The notes below the pieces were generated by a model that saw only the letters and a list, made by a program, of their open reading frames with translations, searched no databases and was not told where the DNA came from. DNA of 64,000 nucleotides from Martelella lutilitoris (lineage in GTDB: Bacteria > Pseudomonadota > Alphaproteobacteria > Rhizobiales > Rhizobiaceae). This document shows positions 35,113-43,791 of this stretch, in pieces (positions within the stretch are counted from its first letter, which is position 1; each line of letters opens with the position of its first letter). The DNA is taken from the NCBI RefSeq assembly GCF_005924265.1, contig NZ_VCLB01000011.1, positions 1-64,000 on the forward strand, written 5' to 3'. The position numbers and the translations under genes are program-made.

Positions 35113-36185
35113 GGCGCCTCCCCCTCGTCTTCCAGAATGCAGCAATGGGCGAAGTCGAAGGCAAGGCCGACATTCCGCTCCGCCTCAATCGGGGTCGAAA
35201 GCGAACCATTGGCGATCAGAATGCCTGCGGCGGTCTCGATCTTGTACTGATAGGCGCGGCCGAGATAGGAACGCATATGGGACTTGCCCGCAATCGCATT
35301 GTCACGACCCGCATCCGTCAGGGTCAGGCCTTCCGGGCGGGCGCCGATGACAAAACGCTCCGGCAGCGGGCCGGTCTTGCGCTCGTCGAGGTCGATCCTT
35401 TCGCCGCCCGCAAGCTCCGCCGTCACCGTCTGACCGTTGCGGGCGATGACATGCATCGCAATCAGATTGTCGAAGCCGACGAAGCGGGCGACGAAGGCGT
35501 TGACCGGTCGGGTATAGAGCACTTCCGGCGTGTCGAGTTGAACGATATTGCCGGCATTCATGATCGCCACGCGGTCGGAAATGGAAAAGGCTTCTTCCTG
35601 GTCGTGCGTCACATAGATGGCGGTGCGGCGGTTGGCCTTCTGCAGCTCACGGATTTCCACCCGCATGTCGACCCGCAGCTTGGCATCGAGATTGGAAAGC
35701 GGCTCGTCGAACATCAGGAGCGGCGGATCGATGGCAAGCGCGCGGGCCACGGCGACGCGCTGGCGCTGCCCGCCGGAAAGGGCGGCGGGCAGGCGGTCGG
35801 CAAAGCCTGAAAGCCCGACGCGTTCCAGCATGCCGGCCACGCGTTTCTCGCGTTCGGCGGGCGCCATCTTGCGCTGCTTCAGCCCGAAACCGACATTTTC
35901 GGCGACGGTCAGATGCGGGAACAGCGCGTAGTTCTGGAACACAATGCCGGCATCGCGCTTGTGCGGCGGCAGGCCGGTGACATCGCGCCCGGCAACCGAG
36001 ATGTGCCCGCCCGTCGGCTGCAGGAAGCCGGCGAGCAGCCGCAGCGTGGTGGTCTTGCCGCAGCCGCTGGAGCCAAGAAGCGAGACCAGTTCTCCCTCGC
36101 CGACGGAAAGGTTCAGCCCGTGCAGAACCTGCGTCGTTCCGTAATGGGCGGTGACATTGTTCAGGATGACGGCGTTCTCAGCCAT
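35109..36185 (-). CDS. polyamine-type ABC transporter ATP-binding protein (PotA type)
   Basis: A 358-residue importer ATPase. Walker A GSSGCGKTT at about 35-43, signature LSGGQRQRVAVAR near 135-147, Walker B LLMFDEPLSNLDAKLR near 155-170, and a C-terminal TOBE domain (IGARPEGLTL). The ATG at 36185 has AGGAG 5 nt upstream; the long in-frame extension to 36839 is only antisense-free read-through of the permease in another frame. It follows the PotC-type permease by 8 nt and overlaps the D-carbamoylase gene by 4 nt, so transport and hydrolysis are co-expressed. Confidence 0.94.
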   Translation of the reverse strand: MAENAVILNNVTAHYGTTQVLHGLNLSVGEGELVSLLGSSGCGKTTTLRLLAGFLQPTGGHISVAGRDVTGLPPHKRDAGIVFQNYALFPHLTVAENVGFGLKQRKMAPAEREKRVAGMLERVGLSGFADRLPAALSGGQRQRVAVARALAIDPPLLMFDEPLSNLDAKLRVDMRVEIRELQKANRRTAIYVTHDQEEAFSISDRVAIMNAGNIVQLDTPEVLYTRPVNAFVARFVGFDNLIAMHVIARNGQTVTAELAGGERIDLDERKTGPLPERFVIGARPEGLTLTDAGRDNAIAGKSHMRSYLGRAYQYKIETAAGILIANGSLSTPIEAERNVGLAFDFAHCCILEDEGEAP

Positions 36186-36193
36186 GGAAACTC

Positions 36194-36985
36194 CTATTGA
36201 ACGGTCTTCGACAGACCGAGGCTGCGTTCGATCAGCATCATGACGAGAATGGTGACGCCCATCAGCAGCACGGATACGGCGCTGACGGTCGGGTCGAAAA
36301 ACTGCTGGACATAGGTGAAGACCTCGATCGGCAGGGTGGAGATGCCGGGTCCGGTCAGGAACAGCGCCACGGCCATGTCGTTCAGCGAGGTGATGAAGGC
36401 GAGCACCATGCCGGCAATCACGCCGGAGCGGATATTGGGCAGGACAATGGTCCAGAACGCCTTGACCGGATGCATGCCGAGGCTGATGGCGGCTTCCTGG
36501 ATGGAAAAGTCGAAGCCTGCAAGGCTCGCCCCGATCACCCGCACCATATAGGGCAGGCACAAGATCGCGTGACCAAGGATGAGCGATGGCAGGATCGGCA
36601 GCTGGAACTGGACGATCAGCGTCTTCAGGAGCGAAAAGCCGAAGACGATTTCCGGAATGAAGAACGGCAGGAAGAACACCGAACCGTACCAGCCGGGGAT
36701 CTTCATCTTGTAGCGGGTCAGGGCATAGGCTGCCGCCAACCCGGTCACGAGCGCGATCAGTGTGCCGCCAATGGCCACCTGCATCGATATGATGAAGGTG
36801 TCGAGAAAGCCGCTGTGATTGAACACATTGGCATACCATTTGAGCGTGAAGCCCTGCGGCGGGAAGGCAAGATAGGGCGTGTCAGACACGGAAGTGCCGA
36901 TAACGATCACGATCGGCCCCGCCAGAAACAGGATGACCAGCCAACCGAAAAGCTTCGAGAGCGGATGAATACGACGACCGGTCAA
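36194..36985 (-). CDS. polyamine-type ABC transporter permease (PotC type)
   Basis: A 263-residue inner-membrane permease with six hydrophobic segments. The cytoplasmic coupling loop is QEAAISLGMHPVKAFWTIVL, the PotC/PotB-type EAA region. The ATG overlaps the stop of the upstream permease (ATGA, 36982-36985). The pair of permeases, the PotA-type ATPase and the binding protein make a complete importer of the spermidine/putrescine/2-aminoethylphosphonate class. Because the operon encodes N-carbamoyl-D-amino acid hydrolysis, the cargo need not be a polyamine. Confidence 0.94.
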   Translation of the reverse strand: MTGRRIHPLSKLFGWLVILFLAGPIVIVIGTSVSDTPYLAFPPQGFTLKWYANVFNHSGFLDTFIISMQVAIGGTLIALVTGLAAAYALTRYKMKIPGWYGSVFFLPFFIPEIVFGFSLLKTLIVQFQLPILPSLILGHAILCLPYMVRVIGASLAGFDFSIQEAAISLGMHPVKAFWTIVLPNIRSGVIAGMVLAFITSLNDMAVALFLTGPGISTLPIEVFTYVQQFFDPTVSAVSVLLMGVTILVMMLIERSLGLSKTVQ

Positions 36986-37842
36986 TGGACGGCCCTCCGT
37001 GCCGAGATGCGGCTGGCGATCGTGCCGAGCACGACAACGCAGAAGATCGCGGTTGCCATCATGATGGCGGCGATGGTGTTGGCAACGCCCCAGTCGAACG
37101 AGATCATCGCCTTCTGGTAGAGCAGTGTCGCGAGCGTCATCTGCGGTTCACCGCCGAGCAATGTCGGGGTGACGAAGGTGGCGAGCGAACCGGTGAACAC
37201 CAGGATCGAGCCGACGATCATGCCGGGCACGGCCAGCGGCAGCGTCACCTGGAAGAAGACAGATATCGGCGAGGCGCCGAGCGAACCGGCCGCGAGATAG
37301 AGGTCATCCTCGATGTTCTCCAGCACGCCGACCAGCGACAGGATCATCAGCGGCGTGAACAGATAGGCAAGGCCCGCAATAACGGCGCCTTGCGTAAAGA
37401 GCATTTCCAAGGGTTCGCTGATGATGCCGAGCTTCATCAGCGCGGTATTGACCACGCCGTTGCGACCGAGGATCGCCATGAAGGAAAAGGAACGCACAAC
37501 CACACTCGTCAGCAGCGGGAAGACCGACAGGATCAGCAGGACGCGCTTCACCCCTTGCGACGCATTGGCGATCATATAGGCGCCGCCGAAACCGAGAATA
37601 AGCGCCGTCAGCGTCGACAGGAAGGCGATGCGGAACGAACGGATCATCACCGTTCGGTTATAGCTGTCGGCGAAGAAATCGCGGTAGTTGGCGAAAAGCC
37701 CGGCCGGATTGGAGAAGCTTTCGGCAAGCGTGCCCGCCACCGGAATGACCAGGATGAAAAGCAGCACCGCGGTTGCCGGCAGAACCAGCAACCACGGGCC
37801 AAGCGCGCCGATGCGCTGAACGATGGAGACGCGGGACGACAA
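36982..37842 (-). CDS. polyamine-type ABC transporter permease (PotB type), TTG start
   Basis: A 286-residue inner-membrane permease with six hydrophobic segments and the coupling loop LYLAAGSLGASPISVFFQVTL. No ATG or GTG precedes the first membrane segment; the first usable start is TTG at 37842, 11 nt after the binding-protein stop. A TTG start and poor ribosome site suggest lower translation than the binding protein, as is common for permeases. It overlaps the PotC-type gene by 4 nt. Confidence 0.92.
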   Translation of the reverse strand: MSSRVSIVQRIGALGPWLLVLPATAVLLFILVIPVAGTLAESFSNPAGLFANYRDFFADSYNRTVMIRSFRIAFLSTLTALILGFGGAYMIANASQGVKRVLLILSVFPLLTSVVVRSFSFMAILGRNGVVNTALMKLGIISEPLEMLFTQGAVIAGLAYLFTPLMILSLVGVLENIEDDLYLAAGSLGASPISVFFQVTLPLAVPGMIVGSILVFTGSLATFVTPTLLGGEPQMTLATLLYQKAMISFDWGVANTIAAIMMATAIFCVVVLGTIASRISARRAVH

Positions 37843-37853
37843 TTTGGATTCCG

Positions 37854-38891
37854 TCAGCGCCCGAAGACTTCGTTCCAGCGGCGTTCCCAGTCGTCATTGA
37901 CGTCGAGAAGTTTGTCGTAGGGCGTCGGTTGCATGCTGAGTACGGCCTTTTCGCCATAGACGAGTTGGGATGCCTGTTCAGGCGTCAGTTCCACGGTCTT
38001 GTTGACCGGGCCGGAACCGCTGACCAGTTCGATCGCCGCATCCTTCTGTGCCTGCATCGAAATCGAGAAATCGATGAAGGCGAGCGCCAGCTCCTTGTTC
38101 TTGGCGTTCTTCGGGATGTTGTAGGTGTTCATCATCCGGAAATCGCCTTCGGAAAGCTCGGCCCAGCCGATATTCGGATTGGCGGCCTGGATGGCCGGAA
38201 AGGCATAGTCCTGCGCCAGACCGATGAAGGCCTCGCCGGTCGAAAGCAGATTGGTGAGCTCCGAGCCCGAGGAAAATGTCTTGACGATGTTCGGCTTCAG
38301 CTCGGCCATCTTCGCAAAGGCGGTATCGGGGTCTTCGAAGGCATCCGAGCCGGCGCATTTGCCGGCCATCATCACCGTCAGCGGACCGCCGGTCGTGTTG
38401 AAGGCCGGCATGGCGACGGCGCCGGCAAAATCGTCACGCCACAGATCGCACCACGAGGTGATCGGCGTGTCGGTGCGGGTCTTGTCATAGACGATGCCAT
38501 AGCGGCCGAAGGTGTAGGCCGGACCATAATCGCCCTGCGGGTTCTTGGCGGCATCGTAGAGCTCATCGAAATTGGAGAGCTTGGAGGAGTCGATCGTCTC
38601 GAATGCGCCCTGATTGATGCCGATCTGGGAGAACTTGTCGGTCAGCAGGATGACGTCGACGCCGCCGCGAATGCGGGCCTTGTTGAGACGCTCCGGCGCA
38701 CCGCCGGTTTCCACGACGATCTTGACATCATGCGCCTTTTCGAAGGGCTCGAAGATGAAGGGCTCGTAGAAATCGTTGGAATAGCCCCAGTTGGAAACGA
38801 CGAAGGTTTCCTCGGCATGAGCCGAAACGGCGGGAAGGGCGAGAAGCGCGGCAACGGCGCTTGCCCGGAGAAAAGACTTGGAAAGCGGCAT
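37854..38891 (-). CDS. polyamine-type ABC transporter binding protein
   Basis: A 345-residue periplasmic binding protein of the PotD/AfuA class. The Sec signal peptide is about 26 residues (cleavage after SAHA), then EETFVVSNWGYSNDFYEPFI. The central GRYGIVYDKTRTDTP and FIGLAQDYAFPAIQ segments are typical of the class. It is the first gene of an eight-gene minus operon ending at 30502. Ligand is unknown; the enzymes in the operon suggest an N-carbamoyl or cyclic amide compound. The GGAGG ribosome site is visible upstream of the ATG. Confidence 0.92.
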   Translation of the reverse strand: MPLSKSFLRASAVAALLALPAVSAHAEETFVVSNWGYSNDFYEPFIFEPFEKAHDVKIVVETGGAPERLNKARIRGGVDVILLTDKFSQIGINQGAFETIDSSKLSNFDELYDAAKNPQGDYGPAYTFGRYGIVYDKTRTDTPITSWCDLWRDDFAGAVAMPAFNTTGGPLTVMMAGKCAGSDAFEDPDTAFAKMAELKPNIVKTFSSGSELTNLLSTGEAFIGLAQDYAFPAIQAANPNIGWAELSEGDFRMMNTYNIPKNAKNKELALAFIDFSISMQAQKDAAIELVSGSGPVNKTVELTPEQASQLVYGEKAVLSMQPTPYDKLLDVNDDWERRWNEVFGR

Positions 38892-39464
38892 GCGGGAGGT
38901 CCTTCAATATCTCGATAAGGAAAACTTTTTTCCAACTAGAGAATTATTGGAGACATGTCAATTTTTATGCAGTGGAATTCTATGCCTAAATTATAGGCCA
39001 CACCTCCCCATGTCGATTCGTTTCGAAACCGGGACATTGATTGGCGCCGAGATCTGACGGGAGTTGGGGGAATTGTCTTCGAGATTTGATCCCGTTTTTT
39101 CAATCAGGGCTGCATAGCCCGGCCTTGATACGACACTTCTGAGCCCCATTGATCTTGCCGCAAAACAAGGCCGCAGAGGAGAGGAGAAAGCATCAGGTCT
39201 TGAAGGGATCGGGACTGGCGAGGCGTTATCGGAACGGCTCAGCACGCAGGAACATCGGCACGTTCTTGTTGTGAACCAGCGCGATGCCGAAGCCCTGCCC
39301 GAATAACGAGGCTATTGCCCGAAAGTCTGGGACCAGCCGCCAGATATTCATGTGGGTTCGCGGTGATAGCTCCTGTTCCGTTCGACCGGAGCACTGCCCT
39401 TTTCCACCCATCAACGTAAACGGCTTGTCCTGTTTCATTGCCTTTTTCGGTAAACAAGCGTCTT
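38892..39464. other. intergenic region upstream of the D-carbamoylase operon
   Basis: A 573-bp gap. It holds a palindrome at 38919-38933, a possible -35 box TTGACA on the minus strand (38956-38961), an AT-rich stretch to 38995, and a 14-bp partial copy of the 22-bp repeat (39196-39209). Next to the aldehyde dehydrogenase is a doubtful 80-codon ORF (39226-39468). No recognised gene. Confidence 0.6.
38919..38933. promoter_or_regulatory. palindrome GGAAAA-N3-TTTTCC in the operon leader
   Basis: GGAAAACTTTTTTCC, 28 bp upstream of the binding-protein start. A symmetric AT-rich site of this size fits an XRE-family dimer, and the operon encodes one (33511-34143). Function is inference. Confidence 0.45.
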
Positions 39465-39468
39465 TCAT
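39226..39468 (-). CDS. doubtful 80-residue ORF coupled to the aldehyde dehydrogenase stop
   Basis: An ORF of 80 codons whose ATG overlaps the TGA of the aldehyde dehydrogenase gene (ATGA, 39465-39468), the arrangement seen in translationally coupled genes. The product has no recognised domain; its C-terminal half (LVPDFRAIASLFGQGFGIAL) is only vaguely like the effector domain of LysR-type regulators and could be debris of one. Base composition and the absence of a family argue for a non-coding or relic origin. Reported with low confidence because of the overlap alone. Confidence 0.2.
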   Translation of the reverse strand: MKDACLPKKAMKQDKPFTLMGGKGQCSGRTEQELSPRTHMNIWRLVPDFRAIASLFGQGFGIALVHNKNVPMFLRAEPFR

Positions 39469-40925
39469 CGTTGCACGGTCACAAGATGGTCCGTGGTGAA
39501 CTCCTCGATGATCCAGTGACCGTTGAAGCGGCCAAGGCCGGAGTTTTTTTCGCCGCCGAACATCACGTGTGGAAAATCATGGATCGTGATGTCGTTAATG
39601 TGGGTCATTCCCGCTTCCACGCTCTGAGCGAAACGCATTCCGCGCTGCTCGTCTCCGGTGATCACCGCGCTTGAGAGCCCGTATTCGGTATCGTTGGCGA
39701 AAGCGAGCGCTTCGCCTTCGTCGGCGGCGCGGATCACCGGGGCGACGGGCCCGAATATCTCCGTCTGCGCCAGGCGCGAGTGATGGGCGACGTCGGCAAA
39801 GACGTGCGGCGGCACGATCCGCCCCTCCACCGCGCCGGAGACGCGCAGATCGAAACCCTGCTGGCGACCGGACTCGATCAGTCCGGTGACGGACTGGACC
39901 TGCGCATCATTGCACAGAGGTCCGATCATCGTATCCTCGGCATTCGGGTCACCACATTTGATGCCCGACACCGCTGCGCAATAGGCATCCAGGAAATCGT
40001 CATAGAGCGCTTTATCGACAATGATGCGATTGGTGCTCATGCAGATCTGCCCGCAATGCAGGAAACGTCCGACAAGCGCGGCATTGACGGCCGTGGCAAT
40101 GTCGGCGTCATCGAGAATGACGAGCGGCGCATTGCCGCCAAGCTCCAGACCAAGCTTTTTCAACCGGCTTGAACCGGCGGCGACCCGCGCGATTCGCTGG
40201 CCGACCTCGGTCGAGCCGGTAAAGCTGATGATCCGCGGGATCGGATGGGCGCAGAAGGCATCGCCAATCTCCGACCCTGCGCCGATCACCACATTGAGAA
40301 CGCCGGCGGGCAGGCCTGCTTCCTCGTAGATCTTCGCCAGAAGAAGACCGCCGGTCACCGGCGTGTCGCTCGCGGGCTTGAGCACCACCGCATTGCCGAG
40401 CGCAATGGCCGGCGCGACCGAACGGTTGGAGAGATGCAGCGGAAAATTCCACGGGCTGATGACCCCGATCACCCCCACAGGCTTGCGGTAGACGCGCGCC
40501 TCCTTTCCCGGGTGATCGACCGGCATGATCATGCCATGCATCAGGTAGGGCATGCTGGCGGCTTCGGCCATGCCGGCGCGAACCGCCTCGAACTCGGCCG
40601 TGGCTTTCATCCGCGTGGAACCGGATTCGCGGATAACCCAGCCGATGATTTCGGCGCGCCGGCTGTCGAGAATGCCGACCGCGTTCTGGAAGATCGCCGC
40701 CCGTTCCTTCGGAAGGGCGAGCGCCCAGGCTTTCTGCGCCGCGCGCGCGGCCTCATAGGCCCTGTCGAGATCGTCCCGCCCCGCCATGGCGATCCGGGTC
40801 AGCAAGCTGTCGTCGTAGGGGTTGATATCCTCGAGCTCGCGCATCGCCGAACCGGCGCACCACTGCCCGTTGATATATTGCCCCGTGAAGCCCTCATAGG
40901 CCGGCGATGATGTCTGCGCTTTCAT
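39465..40925 (-). CDS. aldehyde dehydrogenase, benzaldehyde/vanillin type
   Basis: A 486-residue NAD(P)-dependent dehydrogenase. Catalytic C295 is in HCGQICMSTNR and the base E261 in LELGGNAP; the cofactor turn is SFTGSTEVG (234-242). The HCGQIC(M) form is typical of vanillin/benzaldehyde/salicylaldehyde dehydrogenases, which oxidise aromatic aldehydes to acids. The ATG at 40925 has GGAGGAAA upstream. It is the last gene of the minus operon with the TRAP transporter and aromatic ring enzymes and would use the aldehyde formed by the Zn alcohol dehydrogenase (52947-54074). Confidence 0.92.
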   Translation of the reverse strand: MKAQTSSPAYEGFTGQYINGQWCAGSAMRELEDINPYDDSLLTRIAMAGRDDLDRAYEAARAAQKAWALALPKERAAIFQNAVGILDSRRAEIIGWVIRESGSTRMKATAEFEAVRAGMAEAASMPYLMHGMIMPVDHPGKEARVYRKPVGVIGVISPWNFPLHLSNRSVAPAIALGNAVVLKPASDTPVTGGLLLAKIYEEAGLPAGVLNVVIGAGSEIGDAFCAHPIPRIISFTGSTEVGQRIARVAAGSSRLKKLGLELGGNAPLVILDDADIATAVNAALVGRFLHCGQICMSTNRIIVDKALYDDFLDAYCAAVSGIKCGDPNAEDTMIGPLCNDAQVQSVTGLIESGRQQGFDLRVSGAVEGRIVPPHVFADVAHHSRLAQTEIFGPVAPVIRAADEGEALAFANDTEYGLSSAVITGDEQRGMRFAQSVEAGMTHINDITIHDFPHVMFGGEKNSGLGRFNGHWIIEEFTTDHLVTVQR

Positions 40926-40962
40926 GGTTTCCTCCATACGCTCCTGAAATACATCAGGTTAA

Positions 40963-42234
40963 TTACAATCCGGCGACCGAGGGCAACCAGACAGAAAGGG
41001 CAGGCAGCAGGATGATGATCGCCAGAACCACCAGGAAGGCCGCGAGAAACGGCAACGCGCCGCGAAACACCTGCATCATCTTCAACCCCGTGGCATCCAT
41101 GGCGAGATAGAGCCCCGGCCCAACGGGCGGCGATACCAACCCGGTCAGCGTGGCGATCGCCAGCACCACGCCGAAATGCACCGGATCGACGCCGAATTGG
41201 CCGGCGATCGGCAACAGCACCGGGACGGTCACGATCAGCACGCCGATCCCGTCGAGAAACATCCCCAGGACGAACACTGCGGCACAGACAAGAACGAGAA
41301 AGCTTACCTGTCCAATCGCGACGGAGGCGATCCCGCGCGCGAGCATATCCGGCACGGCCTCATAGGCCAGCGTCCAGCCGAGAAGCGTGGCAAAGCCGAT
41401 CAACATGATGATCGAAGCGGAGGACAGCACGACATTGTGCATGATCGGTACGAAATCGCGAAGCCCGAGCCGGCGATAGACCACCGTCGACAGCACGAGC
41501 GCGACCACCGCCGCCAGCGCTCCGGCTTCCGTCGGCGTCATGGCGCCAGAGACGACGCCCCAGATGATCGTCAGCGGAATGAGCCCCGGCAGCGCATCCG
41601 CCGCGATGTCGCGCCAGGTTCCGCCCGGAAGCCGGCTCTCGTCCACCTCCGGCAGATGCGACTTCGACAGCCAGACCGTCACAAAGAAGGCTGCCATGAG
41701 CAACAGGCCGGGAATGAGCCCGGCAATGAACAGCGCCGCCACCGACTGATAGGCCAGAACGCCATAGATGATCATCAGCATCGAGGGCGGAATGATCGGC
41801 CCCAGAAGCCCGGTGGCGACAGTCAGGCCGGTGGCAAACTGACGATTGTAGCCCTGCCGCTCCATTTCCGGCACGATGGAGCGCGACATGATCGCGATCT
41901 GCGCGGTCGCCGAACCGAGAATGGCGGCGGCGAATGCGTTTGTCAGCACGTTGACGAAGGCCAATCCGCCGCGCATCCGGCCGACGATCCGCATCGATGT
42001 GCGGATCAGCCGCTCGGTAATGCCGCCCCGGTTCATGATCTCGCCCACCAGCATATAGAGCGGGATGGCCAGAAACCCGTTGGCTTCGATGCCTTTCACC
42101 GATTGCACGAGAAAACTGTCGAACAGGACCGAGGCGTCATTGGTCCATGCGAACACAATCGCCGCCATCAGCAAAAGAAAGACGATCGGCAGGCCGAGAC
42201 ACAGGAAGAGAAAGAAGGCGGCCAGTGTGATCAT
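40963..42234 (-). CDS. dctM: TRAP transporter large permease (DctM)
   Basis: A 423-residue membrane protein with about 12 hydrophobic segments of the TRAP large-subunit family. PSMLMIIYGVLAYQSVAALFIAG and the C-terminal LTGLVSPPVGPGLYLAMDA are conserved in DctM proteins. It forms the channel that couples import to the sodium gradient. Its ATG overlaps the DctQ stop (ATGA). With DctQ and DctP it gives a full organic-acid importer encoded among aromatic ring-cleavage genes, so an aromatic acid is the likely cargo. Confidence 0.94.
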   Translation of the reverse strand: MITLAAFFLFLCLGLPIVFLLLMAAIVFAWTNDASVLFDSFLVQSVKGIEANGFLAIPLYMLVGEIMNRGGITERLIRTSMRIVGRMRGGLAFVNVLTNAFAAAILGSATAQIAIMSRSIVPEMERQGYNRQFATGLTVATGLLGPIIPPSMLMIIYGVLAYQSVAALFIAGLIPGLLLMAAFFVTVWLSKSHLPEVDESRLPGGTWRDIAADALPGLIPLTIIWGVVSGAMTPTEAGALAAVVALVLSTVVYRRLGLRDFVPIMHNVVLSSASIIMLIGFATLLGWTLAYEAVPDMLARGIASVAIGQVSFLVLVCAAVFVLGMFLDGIGVLIVTVPVLLPIAGQFGVDPVHFGVVLAIATLTGLVSPPVGPGLYLAMDATGLKMMQVFRGALPFLAAFLVVLAIIILLPALSVWLPSVAGL

Positions 42235-42740
42235 GTCGCGCCCTCAACATGTTGCCGGCCGCTGCGGAAAGGCCAGGTATCAACAAGCTGCACAAGCTGA
42301 TGGAACACCAGAAAACACAGTTCCGCGGTCACGATCGCATAGAGAAGCGCGCGCGGCAGGCCAAGCGTGGCGGAGTGTTCCGCCCAGACCCAGGGCACCA
42401 TCAGATAGCGGATGGAAAAGGCTGTCAGTGCCGCCGCCAGGGCAAGCACCGTCAGCCGCATCGCCCAGCCGATGACGGCATGGACGCGAGCGCCGACCCG
42501 TCCACCGAAAAGGTCGATCGTGATCAGCCGCCCTTCCGCCACCATCAGGCTGAAACCGGCGAAGGTCGCGACAATCATGAGCACGAGCGCCAGTTCCTCG
42601 GCAAAGAACAGCGGCGATTGCAGCAGGTAACGGCAGATCACCTGCGCGATCAGGATCGCCACAAGCCCCGTCATCGCAAGCACGGCGATGCAAAGCTCCA
42701 GGCGAAACAGGGACCGGTCGAGCATTCTGACATGTTTCAT
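42231..42740 (-). CDS. dctQ: TRAP transporter small permease (DctQ)
   Basis: A 169-residue membrane protein with four hydrophobic segments, as expected for DctQ, which joins DctM in the inner membrane. Signature-like stretches are ICRYLLQSPLFFAEELALVLMI (residues 33-54, containing the conserved W/F-x-E-E) and FSIRYLMVPWVWAEHSATLGLP. The ATG at 42740 has GGGAGA upstream. It lies 57 nt after dctP and overlaps dctM by 4 nt. Confidence 0.92.
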   Translation of the reverse strand: MKHVRMLDRSLFRLELCIAVLAMTGLVAILIAQVICRYLLQSPLFFAEELALVLMIVATFAGFSLMVAEGRLITIDLFGGRVGARVHAVIGWAMRLTVLALAAALTAFSIRYLMVPWVWAEHSATLGLPRALLYAIVTAELCFLVFHQLVQLVDTWPFRSGRQHVEGAT

Positions 42741-42797
42741 GGATATCTCCCGCACAGGGATCTGCCGCCGGCACGGCGTGTGCCAGCGGCAAAGCGC

Positions 42798-43769
42798 TCA
42801 GTTCTGGTTGGCTTCATAGAAGCGGCGGATCAGCGGATCACGGTCAAGAAAAGCGTTTCGGACCGTCTCGCCCGCCGCGGGAAGCGCCGGATCATCGATC
42901 GTGCCGATCTGCGCGCCATCGGCGGCGAGTTGATCGAGCAATGCCGCCTCGCCTTCCGTCTGGGTCATGATCGCCCAATCCTGCGTCTCGGCCACCATCT
43001 CCTCGAAGCCGGACTGTTCCTCGGGCGTCAAGCTGTTCCACCAGCGCGCCGAGGCCAGTATCGCGGCGGGAAAGGCCATGTGGTTGGTCAAGATCAGGTA
43101 GGGCGCCTGTTTTTGCATCTGCAGGCCGGAGACGATGTCGATATCCACGTCGACCGCGTCGATCACGCCCGTCACGAGCGAGGGCATGATTTCCGGCAGA
43201 GGCAGGGCCGTGGGCGCTGCCCCCAGCTCGCGCCACCAGCTGTTGAAGATATCATTGGGAAAGGCACGAACCTTCAGGCCGGAGATCTCTTCGGCTGACG
43301 TGATTGGCTGTTTCGAAAGCAGATGGCGCTGACCGGGGAAAACATAGCCGAGCCCCTTGATGCCTTGAGAATCGAGCCGGGCGAGCATCTCCCGCGCCGG
43401 TCCGCTGTCGGCGGCCGCGCCCGCCTCCGCCAGCGTATCGAACTGATAGGGCAGAAACCACGCCAGGAACGACGGATCGCGATTGGCGAGATCGCCCACC
43501 GGCACGACGGCGAGTTCAACCGCGCCGCTTTGCAGCAATGATAGAACGGTCGGAACATCGCCAAGCTTGTTGACGGGGAAGACCGCGATCGTATCGCCCA
43601 TCCCCGCCTGCGCAAAAGCATCGGCGAGATGGTGCGCTGATTTGGTCATGATATGCGGTTCGGGCGTGGGCGTCGAAAACTTCAACTCCCTTGAGTGTGC
43701 CGCCATGCCTGCGCCGAGCCAAAGGCAGAGTGTCAGGCTGGTCAAAAGCCCTGCTGTCAAACGTTTCAT
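42798..43769 (-). CDS. dctP: TRAP transporter solute-binding protein (DctP)
   Basis: A 323-residue periplasmic binding protein. The signal peptide (about 25 residues) is followed by RELKFSTPTPEPHIMTKSAH. The DctP-family ligand arginine region is LKVRAFPNDIFNSWWRELGA near 168-187, and AFPAAILASARWWNSLTPEE follows. The ATG at 43769 has GGAGGAG upstream. Divergence from C4-dicarboxylate DctP and its position next to the aromatic hydroxylase gene point to an aromatic or other carboxylate ligand. Confidence 0.9.
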   Translation of the reverse strand: MKRLTAGLLTSLTLCLWLGAGMAAHSRELKFSTPTPEPHIMTKSAHHLADAFAQAGMGDTIAVFPVNKLGDVPTVLSLLQSGAVELAVVPVGDLANRDPSFLAWFLPYQFDTLAEAGAAADSGPAREMLARLDSQGIKGLGYVFPGQRHLLSKQPITSAEEISGLKVRAFPNDIFNSWWRELGAAPTALPLPEIMPSLVTGVIDAVDVDIDIVSGLQMQKQAPYLILTNHMAFPAAILASARWWNSLTPEEQSGFEEMVAETQDWAIMTQTEGEAALLDQLAADGAQIGTIDDPALPAAGETVRNAFLDRDPLIRRFYEANQN

Positions 43770-43791
43770 ACGGGTCTCCTCCCTCATGGTT

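Noticed and set aside
37854-38891. Polyamine transport as the certain role of the PotABCD-like transporter
   Set aside because: The family also carries other small cations, phosphonates and amino acid derivatives, and the operon enzymes do not act on polyamines; only the transporter class is claimed.
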